Source: Caryophanales bacterium UBA4691 (GTDB lineage: Bacteria; Bacillota_I; Bacilli_A; RFN20; CAG-826). Taken from it: a stretch of 34,948 nucleotides of DNA. Position 1 is the stretch's first letter. Each line of letters starts with the position of its first letter. Both the position numbers and the translations under genes were made by a program. Under the pieces are notes generated by a model. It was not told the origin of the DNA, ran no database searches, and was given only the letters and a program-made list of their open reading frames with translations. The stretch lies in contig DHKP01000002.1 in NCBI GenBank assembly GCA_002404865.1, forward strand, positions 1 through 34,948. Reading direction: 5' to 3'. This document shows positions 15,559-24,676 of the stretch, one piece after another.

Positions 15559-17142
15559 TTAGGAAATGGATATTGTTGCCGAACCACTACTAATATTTGT
15601 AATCGTGATTGTCTTAGAGAAATTATAGCCGTTGTTCATCGTGCTCTTTTTGTGACCCGAGTAACGATACACTGGGAAGCTATCCGCGTAACTAGCGTAA
15701 GAGAAAGAATCCCCTTTTTTAAAAAGCGAAGAGTTGGTCGCATAAGCTTTTTTGTAAGAATATTTATTGGTCGGGTCATTATCCATATCAAAATTTTTCT
15801 TTTCCTTCGCGTCCATTAATTGAATCAAACGAAACTCAGGGTTCAAATGGTTATAAGCGCTGCTATTGCTATGAGCGATAGCGGTCGCGGTTGAAGTGTT
15901 TTGACTCACTTTATCAACGTAAGAAGGTTCATTATTAGACGTATAGGCTACCATTCTTGCATCAACATGGAAAATACGGATTCCATATTCAGAAAATCCC
16001 TGCAATTTGATCGTGCTTCCTGGGTAATAAGACTGACTATCTTTCTTATTTAGTCCCGTTGGCGTGTAAAATTCGACAAGAATATATTCATCAAAGGGGG
16101 AACCATTCCACCCGCGATCTGTGGGGATAATTAAACAATCCCCGTCTTCTTCATACGGTTTTAATGTGTATTCGCCATTGTTTGAGGCGATTTTTGGTTC
16201 TACCCAACCTAACGCCATTTTGGAAAAGGAATCATGATCGATGATGTTGTTATCCATCATGTCTACTCCGCCCATAGGGGAATAGTTTTGCGGGGTTTCT
16301 TCATTTTTACTAGCGACATAATAATCGTCTAAACCCAGCAAATGACCCGTTTCATGAATGTAAGTGTGGGCGTCAATGCCAAGACTCCCATACCCAAACA
16401 TGAAATCAAAGCTAGCCCAGCAGTAGCGATATGGCTCGGGGCTATTTAAAGTCGTGGACTCTAGTCCATAATTGGAATAAGTGTAAGCCCAAAAGACGTT
16501 TTCGATCTTTTCAGAAGGAGATCTCATCTTGCTATAATCTGGGGCGCTATAAACAAGCCATACCCCGTCAATGATCCCATCTTTGTCGCTATCAAATTCA
16601 CGGCAATCTGTACTGTATGTTTTTTTATACCAGCTAACCGCTTCTTCAAGTATGCGAACACTCGGTTCGAAATATTTATTGGTCTTGTCCTCAAAAGCAG
16701 CAATTTCTCTCGTTGTATAAGAGCAGTCATACCAACTTGAAACCTTACCTGTAATCCTTAATTTCTTATAGGAAGATTTTTGATAAAAGCTTGCAACCGA
16801 TTCCCAAGAAGTATCACCGCTGTTGCCAAAGAAGCAACGATTAATTTTTTCTCGATTTTCTTCCGTCGCGTAATTAGCGTAATCGCGCACCTTCACCGGA
16901 ATGACTAAGATGTTCACATCGCCTAAAGAAGGCATATCAATATCGCCATTGCTAGCGTTGATATCCATGATTTTTTTCGGAATAACGCCATCGCTAGTAT
17001 CATCATAAGAAGTATCAAATGAGACATCGGTCGTTAAGGAAGAGCGATTCCCGTTCACGAGCTCATATAACGAGCATCCACCTAACGCTAGAGCGGTAGC
17101 TATTGCAATCACTAAATTTTTTAAGAAAGAAAAACGTTTCAT
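15559..17142 (-). CDS. M6-family metalloprotease lipoprotein
   Basis: The 527-residue protein begins with a lipoprotein signal peptide: basic MKRFSFLKN, a hydrophobic core and lipobox ALGGC with Cys23 as the lipid-modified residue. The catalytic region has HETGHLLGLDD, with His263, Glu264, His267 and Asp273 fitting the HExxHxxGxxD zinc site of immune-inhibitor-A-like M6 peptidases. MDNNIIDHDSFSKMALGW further on is the usual downstream M6 landmark. DSDKDGIID (184-192) resembles a calcium-binding loop. M6 enzymes are secreted and cut host or environmental proteins; here the product should be tethered to the outer face of the membrane. There is no clear propeptide, and no partner gene lies beside it. 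Confidence 0.9.
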   Translation of the reverse strand: MKRFSFLKNLVIAIATALALGGCSLYELVNGNRSSLTTDVSFDTSYDDTSDGVIPKKIMDINASNGDIDMPSLGDVNILVIPVKVRDYANYATEENREKINRCFFGNSGDTSWESVASFYQKSSYKKLRITGKVSSWYDCSYTTREIAAFEDKTNKYFEPSVRILEEAVSWYKKTYSTDCREFDSDKDGIIDGVWLVYSAPDYSKMRSPSEKIENVFWAYTYSNYGLESTTLNSPEPYRYCWASFDFMFGYGSLGIDAHTYIHETGHLLGLDDYYVASKNEETPQNYSPMGGVDMMDNNIIDHDSFSKMALGWVEPKIASNNGEYTLKPYEEDGDCLIIPTDRGWNGSPFDEYILVEFYTPTGLNKKDSQSYYPGSTIKLQGFSEYGIRIFHVDARMVAYTSNNEPSYVDKVSQNTSTATAIAHSNSSAYNHLNPEFRLIQLMDAKEKKNFDMDNDPTNKYSYKKAYATNSSLFKKGDSFSYASYADSFPVYRYSGHKKSTMNNGYNFSKTITITNISSGSATISIS

Positions 17143-17199
17143 GAATTAAGAGTAACACGAAAATATTTTTTCAAAACCAAAATGCGTTAAATCAATGCA

Positions 17200-19041
17200 C
17201 TATTTTTTGAGTTCTCTTTTCTTTTTCAACAAATCTTCATGAGATAGTTTAAGTTTGCTTCTTTCTTCTTTTGAAAGCCTTTGAATCAGCTTGATTTGAG
17301 AATCAATGTCACGAACTTTATTCGCTAAAGGATAGGTGGGATTATTCATGTTTGCGTTAAGACGAAGTTCGAGGCTCATCGCTTGTTTCAGCAGTTTGGA
17401 ATCGCCCGCCGTTCTTGTATCCTTTTTCGCTTTCTCTTGATGTGCTGACTTAGGCGATTTTTCTTTATTCATTTTCGCCAGGATTTCCTTCTTGCTTTTT
17501 TCCTGCTCTTTTTTAGCGCCGCTTTCTTTCTTTAAAGAATGGATCGCTTTTTTGTAAAAATGGTGACCAGATGGTTCGCCTACGATTAAATTAACGCCGC
17601 TAGGAAGAGCGGATGTGCCATCTTTAGAAACGATAAGTTCCGTTGGACTGGATACACTGATCTTCGTTTCATTTTCTTTTCTTTTACTTATCTTGTCTTG
17701 ACTCTTATTTTCTTTGGTTTTTAGCATCGTTTCTTTCTTTTCCTTTTTTTGCCCTGATTCATTAAGGTTCTGCTTAGATTTCTTTGTAACTAGGCTTTTT
17801 GTTTTATCGTTTTCTTCTTTTTTAACGGCTTTTTGCACGATTTTTTCATGTTTCACTAAGGAAAAAGAATTGCCGTGCTTTGCTATAACGAAAATTAAAT
17901 CGCCAAAAGAAATCGTCTTTTCTTCATCGTCTTTTAATGAAGAAAGGGATTTTAATATGTCGCGTAATGAGCGCTCCGTTACATCGGCAGGGCCATGAGC
18001 CAAAGGCAAATAAGGAACGGAATCATCACGGACTAAAACGCCTTCTCCATTCAAGGCAAAACGAAGCAGCTGCTCTAAATTATCGTTTTTCATAGTCGCT
18101 TCCCCTGCTTTTGCATTTTGTTCGTCTTTTTTTACAGCAATTGGGGTTTTTTTGGTTTCCTTTTTTTCTTCCACTTTCGCTATTCTATTTTGAATCATTT
18201 TCGCTTTTTCTTCTAACAAGCGATCCTCTGAGTAAAGCAAAGGTAGTTCAGATTTCGTTTGAGTGTTTTGAACGGAAAGCAAAGCCAATTGAGCATTAAT
18301 ATCCGCTAATTTTTTATCGAAAGGATAATTTTGATTGCCTAAATGAGCGGCAAGTTTTTTATCAAAAGACAAAAGAGCATTTATAGCATGCTTTTCGTCT
18401 TTTTTCTTTTTCTTTGGCTCTTTGTTTCTTTTAAAAATCGTTTTCAAAGAAAAGGAACGATGTTGTTTTTCTTTATTCTCTATGGGGCGAGAGTATCCGC
18501 CACTATCGCCTAGATTCTTTGTTAGTTCGCCATCCGCCATTATCTTATACACCTCTAAGTAATGTCCGCGCTGGGAATCAAGATTATTGAGCTTCAATAA
18601 ATCGTTTGTTAGGGTCTTATCTTGCGTAATGACGAGAATCTTATATTTGATTCTTAATCCTACGACTTTTTGTGTGATTGCTTGGTCACCGAAATTGCCA
18701 TCGGTAATGTTTTTCTCAATTTCTATTGTTTTGCCATGCCACTGGTCGTGACGCAATATCTTTAATGCGCGAATCGCTCCGATTCGAGCTTCATTTTTTT
18801 CTTTGTTTCTTTTGTGCTTCTTTAATTCATTGACGCACTCTTCAGGAACAATCACATGAAGACCGTCTTTCCAATATTCCTTTGATGCGACGAGCGTATC
18901 CATAAAAGGCGGGAATCCATCTTCCATAAGAGAACAAGTATCCACGAATACATAGTCGTAATTTGATAAAAACTTCGCTAGATTCGAGGCTTTATTCTCC
19001 TCGCTATACATGTAGTTTACTTTTACCTCCTCGTTAATCAT
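17200..19041 (-). CDS. PIN-like domain protein with long charged tail and internal repeat
   Basis: The N-terminal about 165 residues look like a PIN-fold nuclease: hydrophobic strand YVFVDTCSL with Asp34, ECVNELKKHK with Glu72, GNFGDQAI with Asp119 and ILVITQDKTL with Asp141, the usual spacing of the four metal-binding acids. After residue 195 the protein is Lys/Glu/Ser-rich and low in complexity. Two islands are alike: 220-285 and 550-613 share the pattern L-x-L/F-x-x-x-L-A-x-x-x-N-x-x-Y-P-x-x-x-K-x-x-D-I. Another ordered island lies near 320-400. The function of the tail is unknown; RNA or ribosome binding is a guess. The first ATG has a weak ribosome site; GAGGAGG lies 14 bases before an internal ATG at codon 11, so the true start is uncertain. 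The gene is 31 bases downstream of the GT8 gene's stop on the same strand. Confidence 0.75.
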   Translation of the reverse strand: MINEEVKVNYMYSEENKASNLAKFLSNYDYVFVDTCSLMEDGFPPFMDTLVASKEYWKDGLHVIVPEECVNELKKHKRNKEKNEARIGAIRALKILRHDQWHGKTIEIEKNITDGNFGDQAITQKVVGLRIKYKILVITQDKTLTNDLLKLNNLDSQRGHYLEVYKIMADGELTKNLGDSGGYSRPIENKEKQHRSFSLKTIFKRNKEPKKKKKDEKHAINALLSFDKKLAAHLGNQNYPFDKKLADINAQLALLSVQNTQTKSELPLLYSEDRLLEEKAKMIQNRIAKVEEKKETKKTPIAVKKDEQNAKAGEATMKNDNLEQLLRFALNGEGVLVRDDSVPYLPLAHGPADVTERSLRDILKSLSSLKDDEEKTISFGDLIFVIAKHGNSFSLVKHEKIVQKAVKKEENDKTKSLVTKKSKQNLNESGQKKEKKETMLKTKENKSQDKISKRKENETKISVSSPTELIVSKDGTSALPSGVNLIVGEPSGHHFYKKAIHSLKKESGAKKEQEKSKKEILAKMNKEKSPKSAHQEKAKKDTRTAGDSKLLKQAMSLELRLNANMNNPTYPLANKVRDIDSQIKLIQRLSKEERSKLKLSHEDLLKKKRELKK

Positions 19042-19072
19042 TCTAAAAGGTTTCTCGCTTAAGGCATGTTAG

Positions 19073-19909
19073 CTATTTGAATTTAGCGGCATTAGCAACC
19101 GAAAATTCTTTTTTAAGCTGAATCATTTCCTTAAGAAGATGATCGAATTCATAATTATGATAGACATTATGAATTTTAGCGATTTCCCAAGGCTTCACAT
19201 TAATGACATGAGGGAAGGGAAACCAAACCTTTTGTGGCGCAAAATGGCGAATCACAGTCGATGAAGTAATGCGACGCTGTTCATTATAAACGCGCGGGAA
19301 AAACTCAATTTGTTTTGCCTTATGAAATATTTTGTTCATCGCGTCTTGATCTGGGTGCTTCATCTTTTTTATTGCGATTAGCTCTCTTGCTTTAGCCATT
19401 AATCCATCATGGCGGATTTTATCCATATCTAGAAGCATAACTCCAGCGTTGAAGTACTTGCCAAAGTGCATCGCATCGGCAACGCATCCAATATCGTGAC
19501 CATGAAGGTCGCTATGGAAAAAAGGAGCAATATCGCGAAGAGCAATCGCGTCGCAGTCTAGATAAAGAACTCGAGAAGGAACGTTGACTAGTAAATCCAA
19601 AAAAGAACGGAACAAGCAATAAGGCGTGTACTCAGAGTTGAGATTCGCCGTTTCAGCAAGTTCTTTGCAAATTAGATCCGTAACGTTTTGTAGTTCTAAT
19701 TGGCTTTCTGGGTTTTTCTTTTGGATCACTGAGCGCAAGAAACTAGCCTCGTATTCTTCCAAGGGCAAGTAGGTAGGATCCATTTTTTGAAAATCACCAG
19801 TCAAAACAATGACATTAATCGGCTCCTTGCTTACTTTACTCACGCTGAGCAAAGAAAGGAGAATCCCATCTAACATAAATTTGTTTCCGCAATAAACTAG
19901 ATTAATCAT
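19073..19909 (-). CDS. family 8 glycosyltransferase
   Basis: The product is 278 residues from the ATG at 19909, where GT8 proteins normally begin (MINLVYCGNKFMLDGILLSL). An in-frame TTG at 19951, with AGAGG just before it, would add 14 residues. Family landmarks are YTPYCLFRSFLDLL, the DxD motif YLDCDAIALRDI (metal and UDP-sugar binding), KYFNAGVMLLDMDKI and HPDQDAMNKIF. GT8 enzymes use UDP-glucose or UDP-galactose with retention of configuration. The divergent neighbour encodes a regulator coupled to UDP-galactopyranose mutase, so a galactose-containing surface glycan is a reasonable but unproven product. Confidence 0.9.
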   Translation of the reverse strand: MINLVYCGNKFMLDGILLSLLSVSKVSKEPINVIVLTGDFQKMDPTYLPLEEYEASFLRSVIQKKNPESQLELQNVTDLICKELAETANLNSEYTPYCLFRSFLDLLVNVPSRVLYLDCDAIALRDIAPFFHSDLHGHDIGCVADAMHFGKYFNAGVMLLDMDKIRHDGLMAKARELIAIKKMKHPDQDAMNKIFHKAKQIEFFPRVYNEQRRITSSTVIRHFAPQKVWFPFPHVINVKPWEIAKIHNVYHNYEFDHLLKEMIQLKKEFSVANAAKFK

Positions 19910-19995
19910 TTTGCCCAAAGTAATTCTAGTGATTGGAAAGCAAACTTGCAAAGGTCCTCTTCTTAAGAAATAGCAAAAGCGTTAAAATAGCTATA

Positions 19996-20616
19996 ATGAC
20001 ACAGGAAGAAATTGCAGAAATCGTCGCGAATAACTTAGTCTCGTTACGAAAAGATAGAGGATTAACGCAAGGCGAATTGGCGGAAAAATTTAATTATAGC
20101 GATAAGAGTATCTCAAAATGGGAGCATGGCGAACTCGTGCCCGATTTGGCAACATTACAAAATCTTGCTGATTTTTATGGTGTTACGATTGACTATTTTA
20201 CGCATAAACCAACGGAAGATACAAAACTGCTTTATGCCAAAAGCAAAGATGACATCATTTTACGGAACCGCATTATCGTGTGCTGCTTATGGGTGCTTGG
20301 CGTTTGGACGATTGCCTCGGTGGCGTGCGGAGGAATTTTGATTCTCCATCAAGAAAACACATACAGTTTTTGGATGCCGTTTATCTGGGCGATTCCCGTC
20401 TCGTTTTTGGTTCTAATGGCGTATGCGAGACGTTTCAAACTCATGGCTCACCTTGTCGCTTATCGAATTTGCTTTTCTTGGGCGCTACTAGTAGCGGCGT
20501 ATCTAGAAATCGGCCTCCATATTGAAAACAATCTAGGATGGAACCTAGCATTCGTTTTCATCATCGGAATACCACTTACGTTCATTTCATTATTAATGGG
20601 GAGATTCAGCAAATGA
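19996..20616 (+). CDS. XRE-family regulator with C-terminal membrane helices
   Basis: The product is 206 residues from the ATG at 19996; the frame is open further upstream but the helix-turn-helix domain begins naturally here. Residues about 8-64 form a Cro/C1-type HTH (LRKDRGLTQGELAEKFNYSDKSISKWEHGELVPDL). About four membrane helices follow in 95-200. XRE regulators with a membrane tail are common in Bacillota and are thought to sense membrane or lipid state. No ribosome site is visible, and TATAAT overlaps the ATG, so translation may be from a very short leader or weak. Its stop overlaps the glf ATG by four bases (ATGA), so the two are co-translated. Confidence 0.85.
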   Translation: MTQEEIAEIVANNLVSLRKDRGLTQGELAEKFNYSDKSISKWEHGELVPDLATLQNLADFYGVTIDYFTHKPTEDTKLLYAKSKDDIILRNRIIVCCLWVLGVWTIASVACGGILILHQENTYSFWMPFIWAIPVSFLVLMAYARRFKLMAHLVAYRICFSWALLVAAYLEIGLHIENNLGWNLAFVFIIGIPLTFISLLMGRFSK

Positions 20617-21725
20617 AAAAACAATATGACTATCTTATCGTTGGCAGCGGTTTAAGCGGAAGCACAATGACTAGATTATTGACCGATGCGCATAAAAAAG
20701 TTCTAGTGATTGAAAAAAGAAACGAAGTCGGAGGCAATATCGCCACAAAAGAAATCGATGGTATCGACGTCCATGTTTATGGTCCACATATCTTCCACAC
20801 GAGCGATGAATTCGCTTGGTCTTTTTTCAATCAATATGCAAGCGTTTATCCTTTCATCAATGAGCCACTAGCGAACTTCCATGGCGAAATTTATCATATG
20901 CCTTTCAATATGCACACTTTTCACGCGCTTTGGGGTGTAAATACCGCAGAAGAAGCGAAAGCGAAGATTGAAGAAGAAGTGAAAAAAGAAAACATCACCG
21001 ATCCTAAGAATTTAGAGGAACAGGCTTTATCGATGGTTGGAAGAACCATCTATACAAAACTCATTAAGGAATACACTGAAAAACAATGGGGAAGAGATTG
21101 CAAAGACCTCCCCGCTTCGATCATAAAAAGACTCCCGCTACGTTATGAATGGAATAACAACTACTTTAATGACGTCTACCAAGGACAACCAAAAGGCGGT
21201 TACACCTCTTTCATTAATCGACTGCTCGAAGGAGTCGAAGTCAAAACGAATGCAGATTATCTTTCCGATAAATTATATTTTGATTCTTTAGCGGATAAAA
21301 TCATTTATACAGGGAGGCTAGACGAATATTTCGCTTTCTCGTTAGGCCATTTAGAATGGAGGAGCTTACGTTTCGAAGTCGAAACCAAGCCTATCGACGA
21401 TTATCAGCATAACGCCGTAGTCAACTACACTTCTCATGACGTTGCTTATACGCGCATCACCGAACATAAGCATTTTGACCCAAACTGCAAGAACCACCAT
21501 TCCACGATTCTTTCTTATGAATATCCAGACACATTCATAGAAGGAAAAATCCCTTACTACACTGTCAATGATGAACGGAATTCAAATCTAGCAAAAGAAT
21601 ATAAAAACCTCGCAAAATCCATCCCAAATGTTTATTTCTTAGGAAGATTAGCGAATTATGCCTACTTTGATATGGATGACACCATCATCGAGGCGAAGAA
21701 ACTCTTTGACTCATTAGCAAAATAG
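20613..21725 (+). CDS. glf: UDP-galactopyranose mutase
   Basis: The product is 370 residues from the ATG at 20613, preceded by GGGGAG and overlapping the regulator's stop. An in-frame ATG 25 codons earlier lies inside the upstream gene and is rejected. It shows the FAD-binding start YDYLIVGSGLSGSTMTRLL, EKRNEVGGNIATKEIDGIDV, GPHIFHTSDEFAWSF, EKQWGRDCKDLPASIIKRLPLR and the C-terminal FLGRLANYAYFDMDD. This flavoenzyme converts UDP-galactopyranose to UDP-galactofuranose in the cytoplasm, supplying galactofuranose for surface polysaccharides. No galactofuranosyltransferase is recognised in the window. Confidence 0.97.
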   Translation: MKKQYDYLIVGSGLSGSTMTRLLTDAHKKVLVIEKRNEVGGNIATKEIDGIDVHVYGPHIFHTSDEFAWSFFNQYASVYPFINEPLANFHGEIYHMPFNMHTFHALWGVNTAEEAKAKIEEEVKKENITDPKNLEEQALSMVGRTIYTKLIKEYTEKQWGRDCKDLPASIIKRLPLRYEWNNNYFNDVYQGQPKGGYTSFINRLLEGVEVKTNADYLSDKLYFDSLADKIIYTGRLDEYFAFSLGHLEWRSLRFEVETKPIDDYQHNAVVNYTSHDVAYTRITEHKHFDPNCKNHHSTILSYEYPDTFIEGKIPYYTVNDERNSNLAKEYKNLAKSIPNVYFLGRLANYAYFDMDDTIIEAKKLFDSLAK

Positions 21726-21887
21726 CCGCTCTTTTTTCACTTAAAAAGTTTTTAGGAACGATTTTCCATTTGTTTATTGGTCCTGCTTTTTAGTCTACTC
21801 ACGCTAAAAAAGGCAAGAAGGGCGCCTAAAGAAAAAAATACAAACAATCAATGAAATCTAAGTTTTTGCAATGAAAGAGGTTTTTAA

Positions 21888-21901
21888 AGCAAGGTCTTGC
21901 T
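21888..21901 (-). terminator. weak hairpin after the esterase gene
   Basis: AGCAA/TTGCT (21888-21901) pairs over five bases around GACC, and on the minus strand TTTAAAAA follows. It lies 19 bases after the esterase stop. Short stem and poor T-run make this doubtful. Confidence 0.35.
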
Positions 21902-21919
21902 AGAAAGTAAGGGAAATGT

Positions 21920-22999
21920 TTAATTCGCCGCCGTTAAAGCGAAAACAATCGCTTGGTCAACGATGGTTTTTGCGTAGCGGACGTTAGGATCGTTTGGAAG
22001 ATGATAAACATCTTTCATATTTCGTTCAATAAAGCCATGCCGTTCGCTAGAAATATAGTGACGAGTTTCAACTCTCGATTCTTTTAATAAATTAGTGAAA
22101 CGAACTGCATCATCTTTGATGCGGTCGATTTCGCAAGACACGATATAAGTCGAAGGGAATTCTTTTGCGATGCTTTTTGGCATATATAGAGGAGAAATAG
22201 AATGGTCTTTGCGGTTAATCCGATTCGGGGCATAAAAACGAATCCAATCATCGTAAAGTTCGTCTGGCCAAAGTCCTTCGATTTGAGGCCTATCTTTTGC
22301 TTCGATGCTTAAATCCAAAATCGGGTAATTCAAAACAAGCGCGGTAACTTCATGGGTTTTATTTTTAATCCATCTTTCTAATAAAGAAGCCGCTAGATTC
22401 GCGCCACTGCTATGACCTTGAAGGATGATTCTTCTCATTGGATGCTCCAATAAGAAAGCGTTAATTTGTCGATCGATTTCAATGAGCTGGACAGGATAGC
22501 CCCATTTCACGCTGCTAGAGAAATCAACATTGAGCACGGAAACACAATAGGTTTGCGAAATGTATTTGCATAAAGCATCATCATCAAGTGGATGCTTATA
22601 GCAAAATCCACCACCATGGATATTAATCAGTAGCGTATCGCCGCATGAATAATACAATGAACATAAATCCGGGGCACTTGTCAATAAATGAAGTTTCTCT
22701 CCCCAGGTAGGAATCGTAGAAATCGATTTGCGATATCCTTCGTCGTCTCTTTTCGCTTTCGCGTATGTTGATTCAAATTCAATAGCCATAGTTAAATTAT
22801 AAAGGCTAGTTTCGACAAATAAACGAAAATTGGCGTTGCGATTCAAAACAAGATACTTTTTAACGATTCTACCGACTTTTTTGTAAAAGACATAACGAAA
22901 GCGATAACAAGACAAAACTAACACATCGTATGGAATGTTAAAAACCAAAGACATAACAAACTTCTTAGCAAAGGCGTACCTACGAAACATGGTTTGCAA
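21920..22999 (-). CDS. alpha/beta hydrolase, HSL-type esterase
   Basis: The 359-residue protein has the hormone-sensitive-lipase layout: oxyanion-hole motif INIHGGGF (128-131), nucleophile elbow GHSSG with Ser197, Asp292 in SCEIDRIKDDAVRF and His321 in SERHGF. The order and spacing of the Ser-Asp-His triad fit. The elbow is GHSSG rather than the usual GDSAG. Residues 13-52 contain a hydrophobic stretch with basic flanks that may attach the enzyme to the membrane. Members remove acetyl or acyl groups from small esters; here an acyl group on a glycan or lipid is possible given the neighbours. It is transcribed convergently with glf. Confidence 0.9.
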   Translation of the reverse strand: MQTMFRRYAFAKKFVMSLVFNIPYDVLVLSCYRFRYVFYKKVGRIVKKYLVLNRNANFRLFVETSLYNLTMAIEFESTYAKAKRDDEGYRKSISTIPTWGEKLHLLTSAPDLCSLYYSCGDTLLINIHGGGFCYKHPLDDDALCKYISQTYCVSVLNVDFSSSVKWGYPVQLIEIDRQINAFLLEHPMRRIILQGHSSGANLAASLLERWIKNKTHEVTALVLNYPILDLSIEAKDRPQIEGLWPDELYDDWIRFYAPNRINRKDHSISPLYMPKSIAKEFPSTYIVSCEIDRIKDDAVRFTNLLKESRVETRHYISSERHGFIERNMKDVYHLPNDPNVRYAKTIVDQAIVFALTAAN

Positions 23000-23115
23000 A
23001 AGTAACGTCGAAAAATTATATTTAAGCTAATGAAAGGGAAATAAGTATCTAAATAAATGCTTCAGTTGAATTCTTTAATAGAACCGATCCCTCACGATTG
23101 CTTAATAGGGATGAA

Positions 23116-23149
23116 AAAGCAAACGCGTCAAAATGGGATTGTTTGCTTT
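23116..23149 (+). promoter_or_regulatory. 9-bp hairpin ahead of the FtsX-like gene
   Basis: AAAGCAAAC (23116-23124) and GTTTGCTTT (23141-23149) are perfect complements around 16 bases, with T-rich sequence on both sides. There is no plus-strand gene for it to terminate, so it could be a leader attenuator for the gene at 23203, or a bidirectional terminator. Confidence 0.45.
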
Positions 23150-23202
23150 GTTTTGGCCTTCGCTAACCGCTTCAAAAATCTTATCGGTGGAGAGAATGAT
23201 AT

Positions 23203-24444
23203 ATGAGGTCCGGAGATAGCATATTAAAATCATCGATACGTGATTTATTTTCTCATAAGATTCTATTTCTTATCACCCTTTTGATATTGTCTATATCGTC
23301 ATTCTATACTGGCCTTTACTTTTTAAATCAGCAAAACGATGAAAAGCAAATCGTATTAAAGCATTCCAAGGAATTAGGCGATAATTATGCCAAATTAGAA
23401 TACGATGAAAGCCTAGAAAAACCGATACAATCCTTTGCTAAAGAAAACGTTGGAGGGGTTTATAACATCTATAAAAATGAAATGGGGGAATCATTCAATT
23501 GGGCTTTTCAAGTAAGAGCCTATCGCGATGTTAAATATTCCTTTACTAAGATTTATCCAAACATTATCGGAATAGATTCAGAGGCTAGTTTTGTCAACAA
23601 GGATAATAGGTTTACAAATCCTGAAATTTGTAATCTCCCTATAAGCGACAACGAGATAGCAATCTCATCATTGCTTTATGACTGTTTAATTGAAAAGAAG
23701 CAATTCGGGGAATTAAACTCACCTGACGAAATCATTGGAAAAGTTTTATATTCTTACAAAATCGTTGGTGTTTTTTCCACAAATGAACAAATCGATAAAA
23801 TGATAGAAAATTACCAAAAATTCCACGGAAATAATTTGGGATTTTCTCCTTACGCTTACGGGTTTCATCTAGAAAATTCCATCTTCGTAAATAACAAAAG
23901 GCCAAGTCAATCAATGATGTTATTGGATATATCAAAAGATTTAAAGGAACTAAAGAATTTAAGCAATATTAGATTCGTAACTTCGACCTCTTCTCTTTAT
24001 TCCCAAAAATACGAATCTTTCTTTACGAGTGGAGATAAGCCATTACTTCTCTTTATCTTTATGCGTGGTTTCGTTCCTTTTTTTGCAACCATAGGCGTGA
24101 TAATTGGCCTTTCATTTATGATAGCTCTTTCCCTTTTTTTCGATATAAATGCAAAGGAAGAGGAAACAAATAAAAAGGAGCGTTATGAAAAAATAATCAT
24201 CAAAAACGCCTTTGTCTTTCTTTCCACTGCAGTGATTTCCCTAATTAGTCTAACTTGTTTCATTTCCATCTATAACGCAATGCATGCATTACCTACTTAT
24301 TTGTTTAGGTTCAGCACTTTCGGAATTCTAATAGGGATCATATTCTTAGCGTTCATCGTAACCGTTCTATTATCGGCAGCGCTATCCTGGCTCATCCAAC
24401 TTTTCACCAAAAAGAGGGCTAATTCAAAATTAACGAGTGATTGA
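23203..24444 (+). CDS. FtsX/MacB-like membrane protein without ATPase partner
   Basis: The 413-residue protein has one N-terminal helix (about 19-42), an extracellular domain of about 240 residues (45-280) and three C-terminal helices (about 285-315, 325-352, 370-400). This one-plus-three layout is that of FtsX/MacB-type permeases of ABC systems that act on the cell envelope. The start region SSIRDLFSHKILFLITLLILSIS resembles such permeases. I see no ABC ATPase gene beside it, and sequence similarity is by topology only. GGAGAG lies 8-9 bases before the ATG. It is followed by its own terminator and bears no relation to the heat-shock genes downstream. Confidence 0.7.
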   Translation: MRSGDSILKSSIRDLFSHKILFLITLLILSISSFYTGLYFLNQQNDEKQIVLKHSKELGDNYAKLEYDESLEKPIQSFAKENVGGVYNIYKNEMGESFNWAFQVRAYRDVKYSFTKIYPNIIGIDSEASFVNKDNRFTNPEICNLPISDNEIAISSLLYDCLIEKKQFGELNSPDEIIGKVLYSYKIVGVFSTNEQIDKMIENYQKFHGNNLGFSPYAYGFHLENSIFVNNKRPSQSMMLLDISKDLKELKNLSNIRFVTSTSSLYSQKYESFFTSGDKPLLLFIFMRGFVPFFATIGVIIGLSFMIALSLFFDINAKEEETNKKERYEKIIIKNAFVFLSTAVISLISLTCFISIYNAMHALPTYLFRFSTFGILIGIIFLAFIVTVLLSAALSWLIQLFTKKRANSKLTSD

Positions 24445-24469
24445 AGAACAAAAAGCGTTCTTCGTTTTC
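24443..24469 (+). terminator. intrinsic terminator of the FtsX-like gene
   Basis: GAAGAAC and GTTCTTC (24443-24449 and 24457-24463) pair perfectly around a seven-base loop and run into GTTTTC. The stem begins on the stop codon itself. Confidence 0.8.
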
Positions 24470-24600
24470 TAAAATCAGTCATAGTTCTAGCCATAAAGAG
24501 AATAGTTTCATGAAAATAATCAGCGCAATAGTAAAACATCCGCGATTATTTTGTCATTTAACGTTCAACATTGGACCCCGGGGAAAGAGGGCAACCATTA

Positions 24601-24628
24601 TTGCAAAGCCTTGCGGCTAAGCTATAAT
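24601..24628 (+). promoter_or_regulatory. plus-strand promoter convergent to the small ORF
   Basis: TTGCAA (24601-24606), 16 bases, TATAAT (24623-24628, perfect). The only thing downstream before a strong terminator at 24642-24676 is the antisense of the small ORF's end, giving a transcript of about 40 bases. The promoter lies within an inverted repeat. Confidence 0.6.
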
Positions 24629-24641
24629 GGTAGTGGGTTTG

Positions 24642-24676
24642 ATTCTAACGCCCTTTTGGGTCGTTAGAATTTTTTT
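24642..24676 (+). terminator. strong plus-strand intrinsic terminator inside the small ORF
   Basis: ATTCTAACG and CGTTAGAAT (24642-24650, 24662-24670) form a perfect 9-bp stem, extended inside by CCC/GGG around TTTT, then a run of seven T's. The FtsX-like gene already has its own terminator 180 bases upstream, so this one probably ends a separate short RNA. Confidence 0.9.

Noticed and set aside
23057..23206. 49-codon plus-strand frame ending in ATGA overlap with the FtsX-like gene
   Set aside because: The only purine-rich stretch is 18 bases before the ATG, and a 9-bp hairpin lies inside it; the overlap may be coincidence.
24485..24619. Short plus-strand frame MKIISAIVKHP upstream of the small hydrophobic ORF
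   Set aside because: Weak ribosome site, no conserved features, and it runs through the inverted repeat and promoter.
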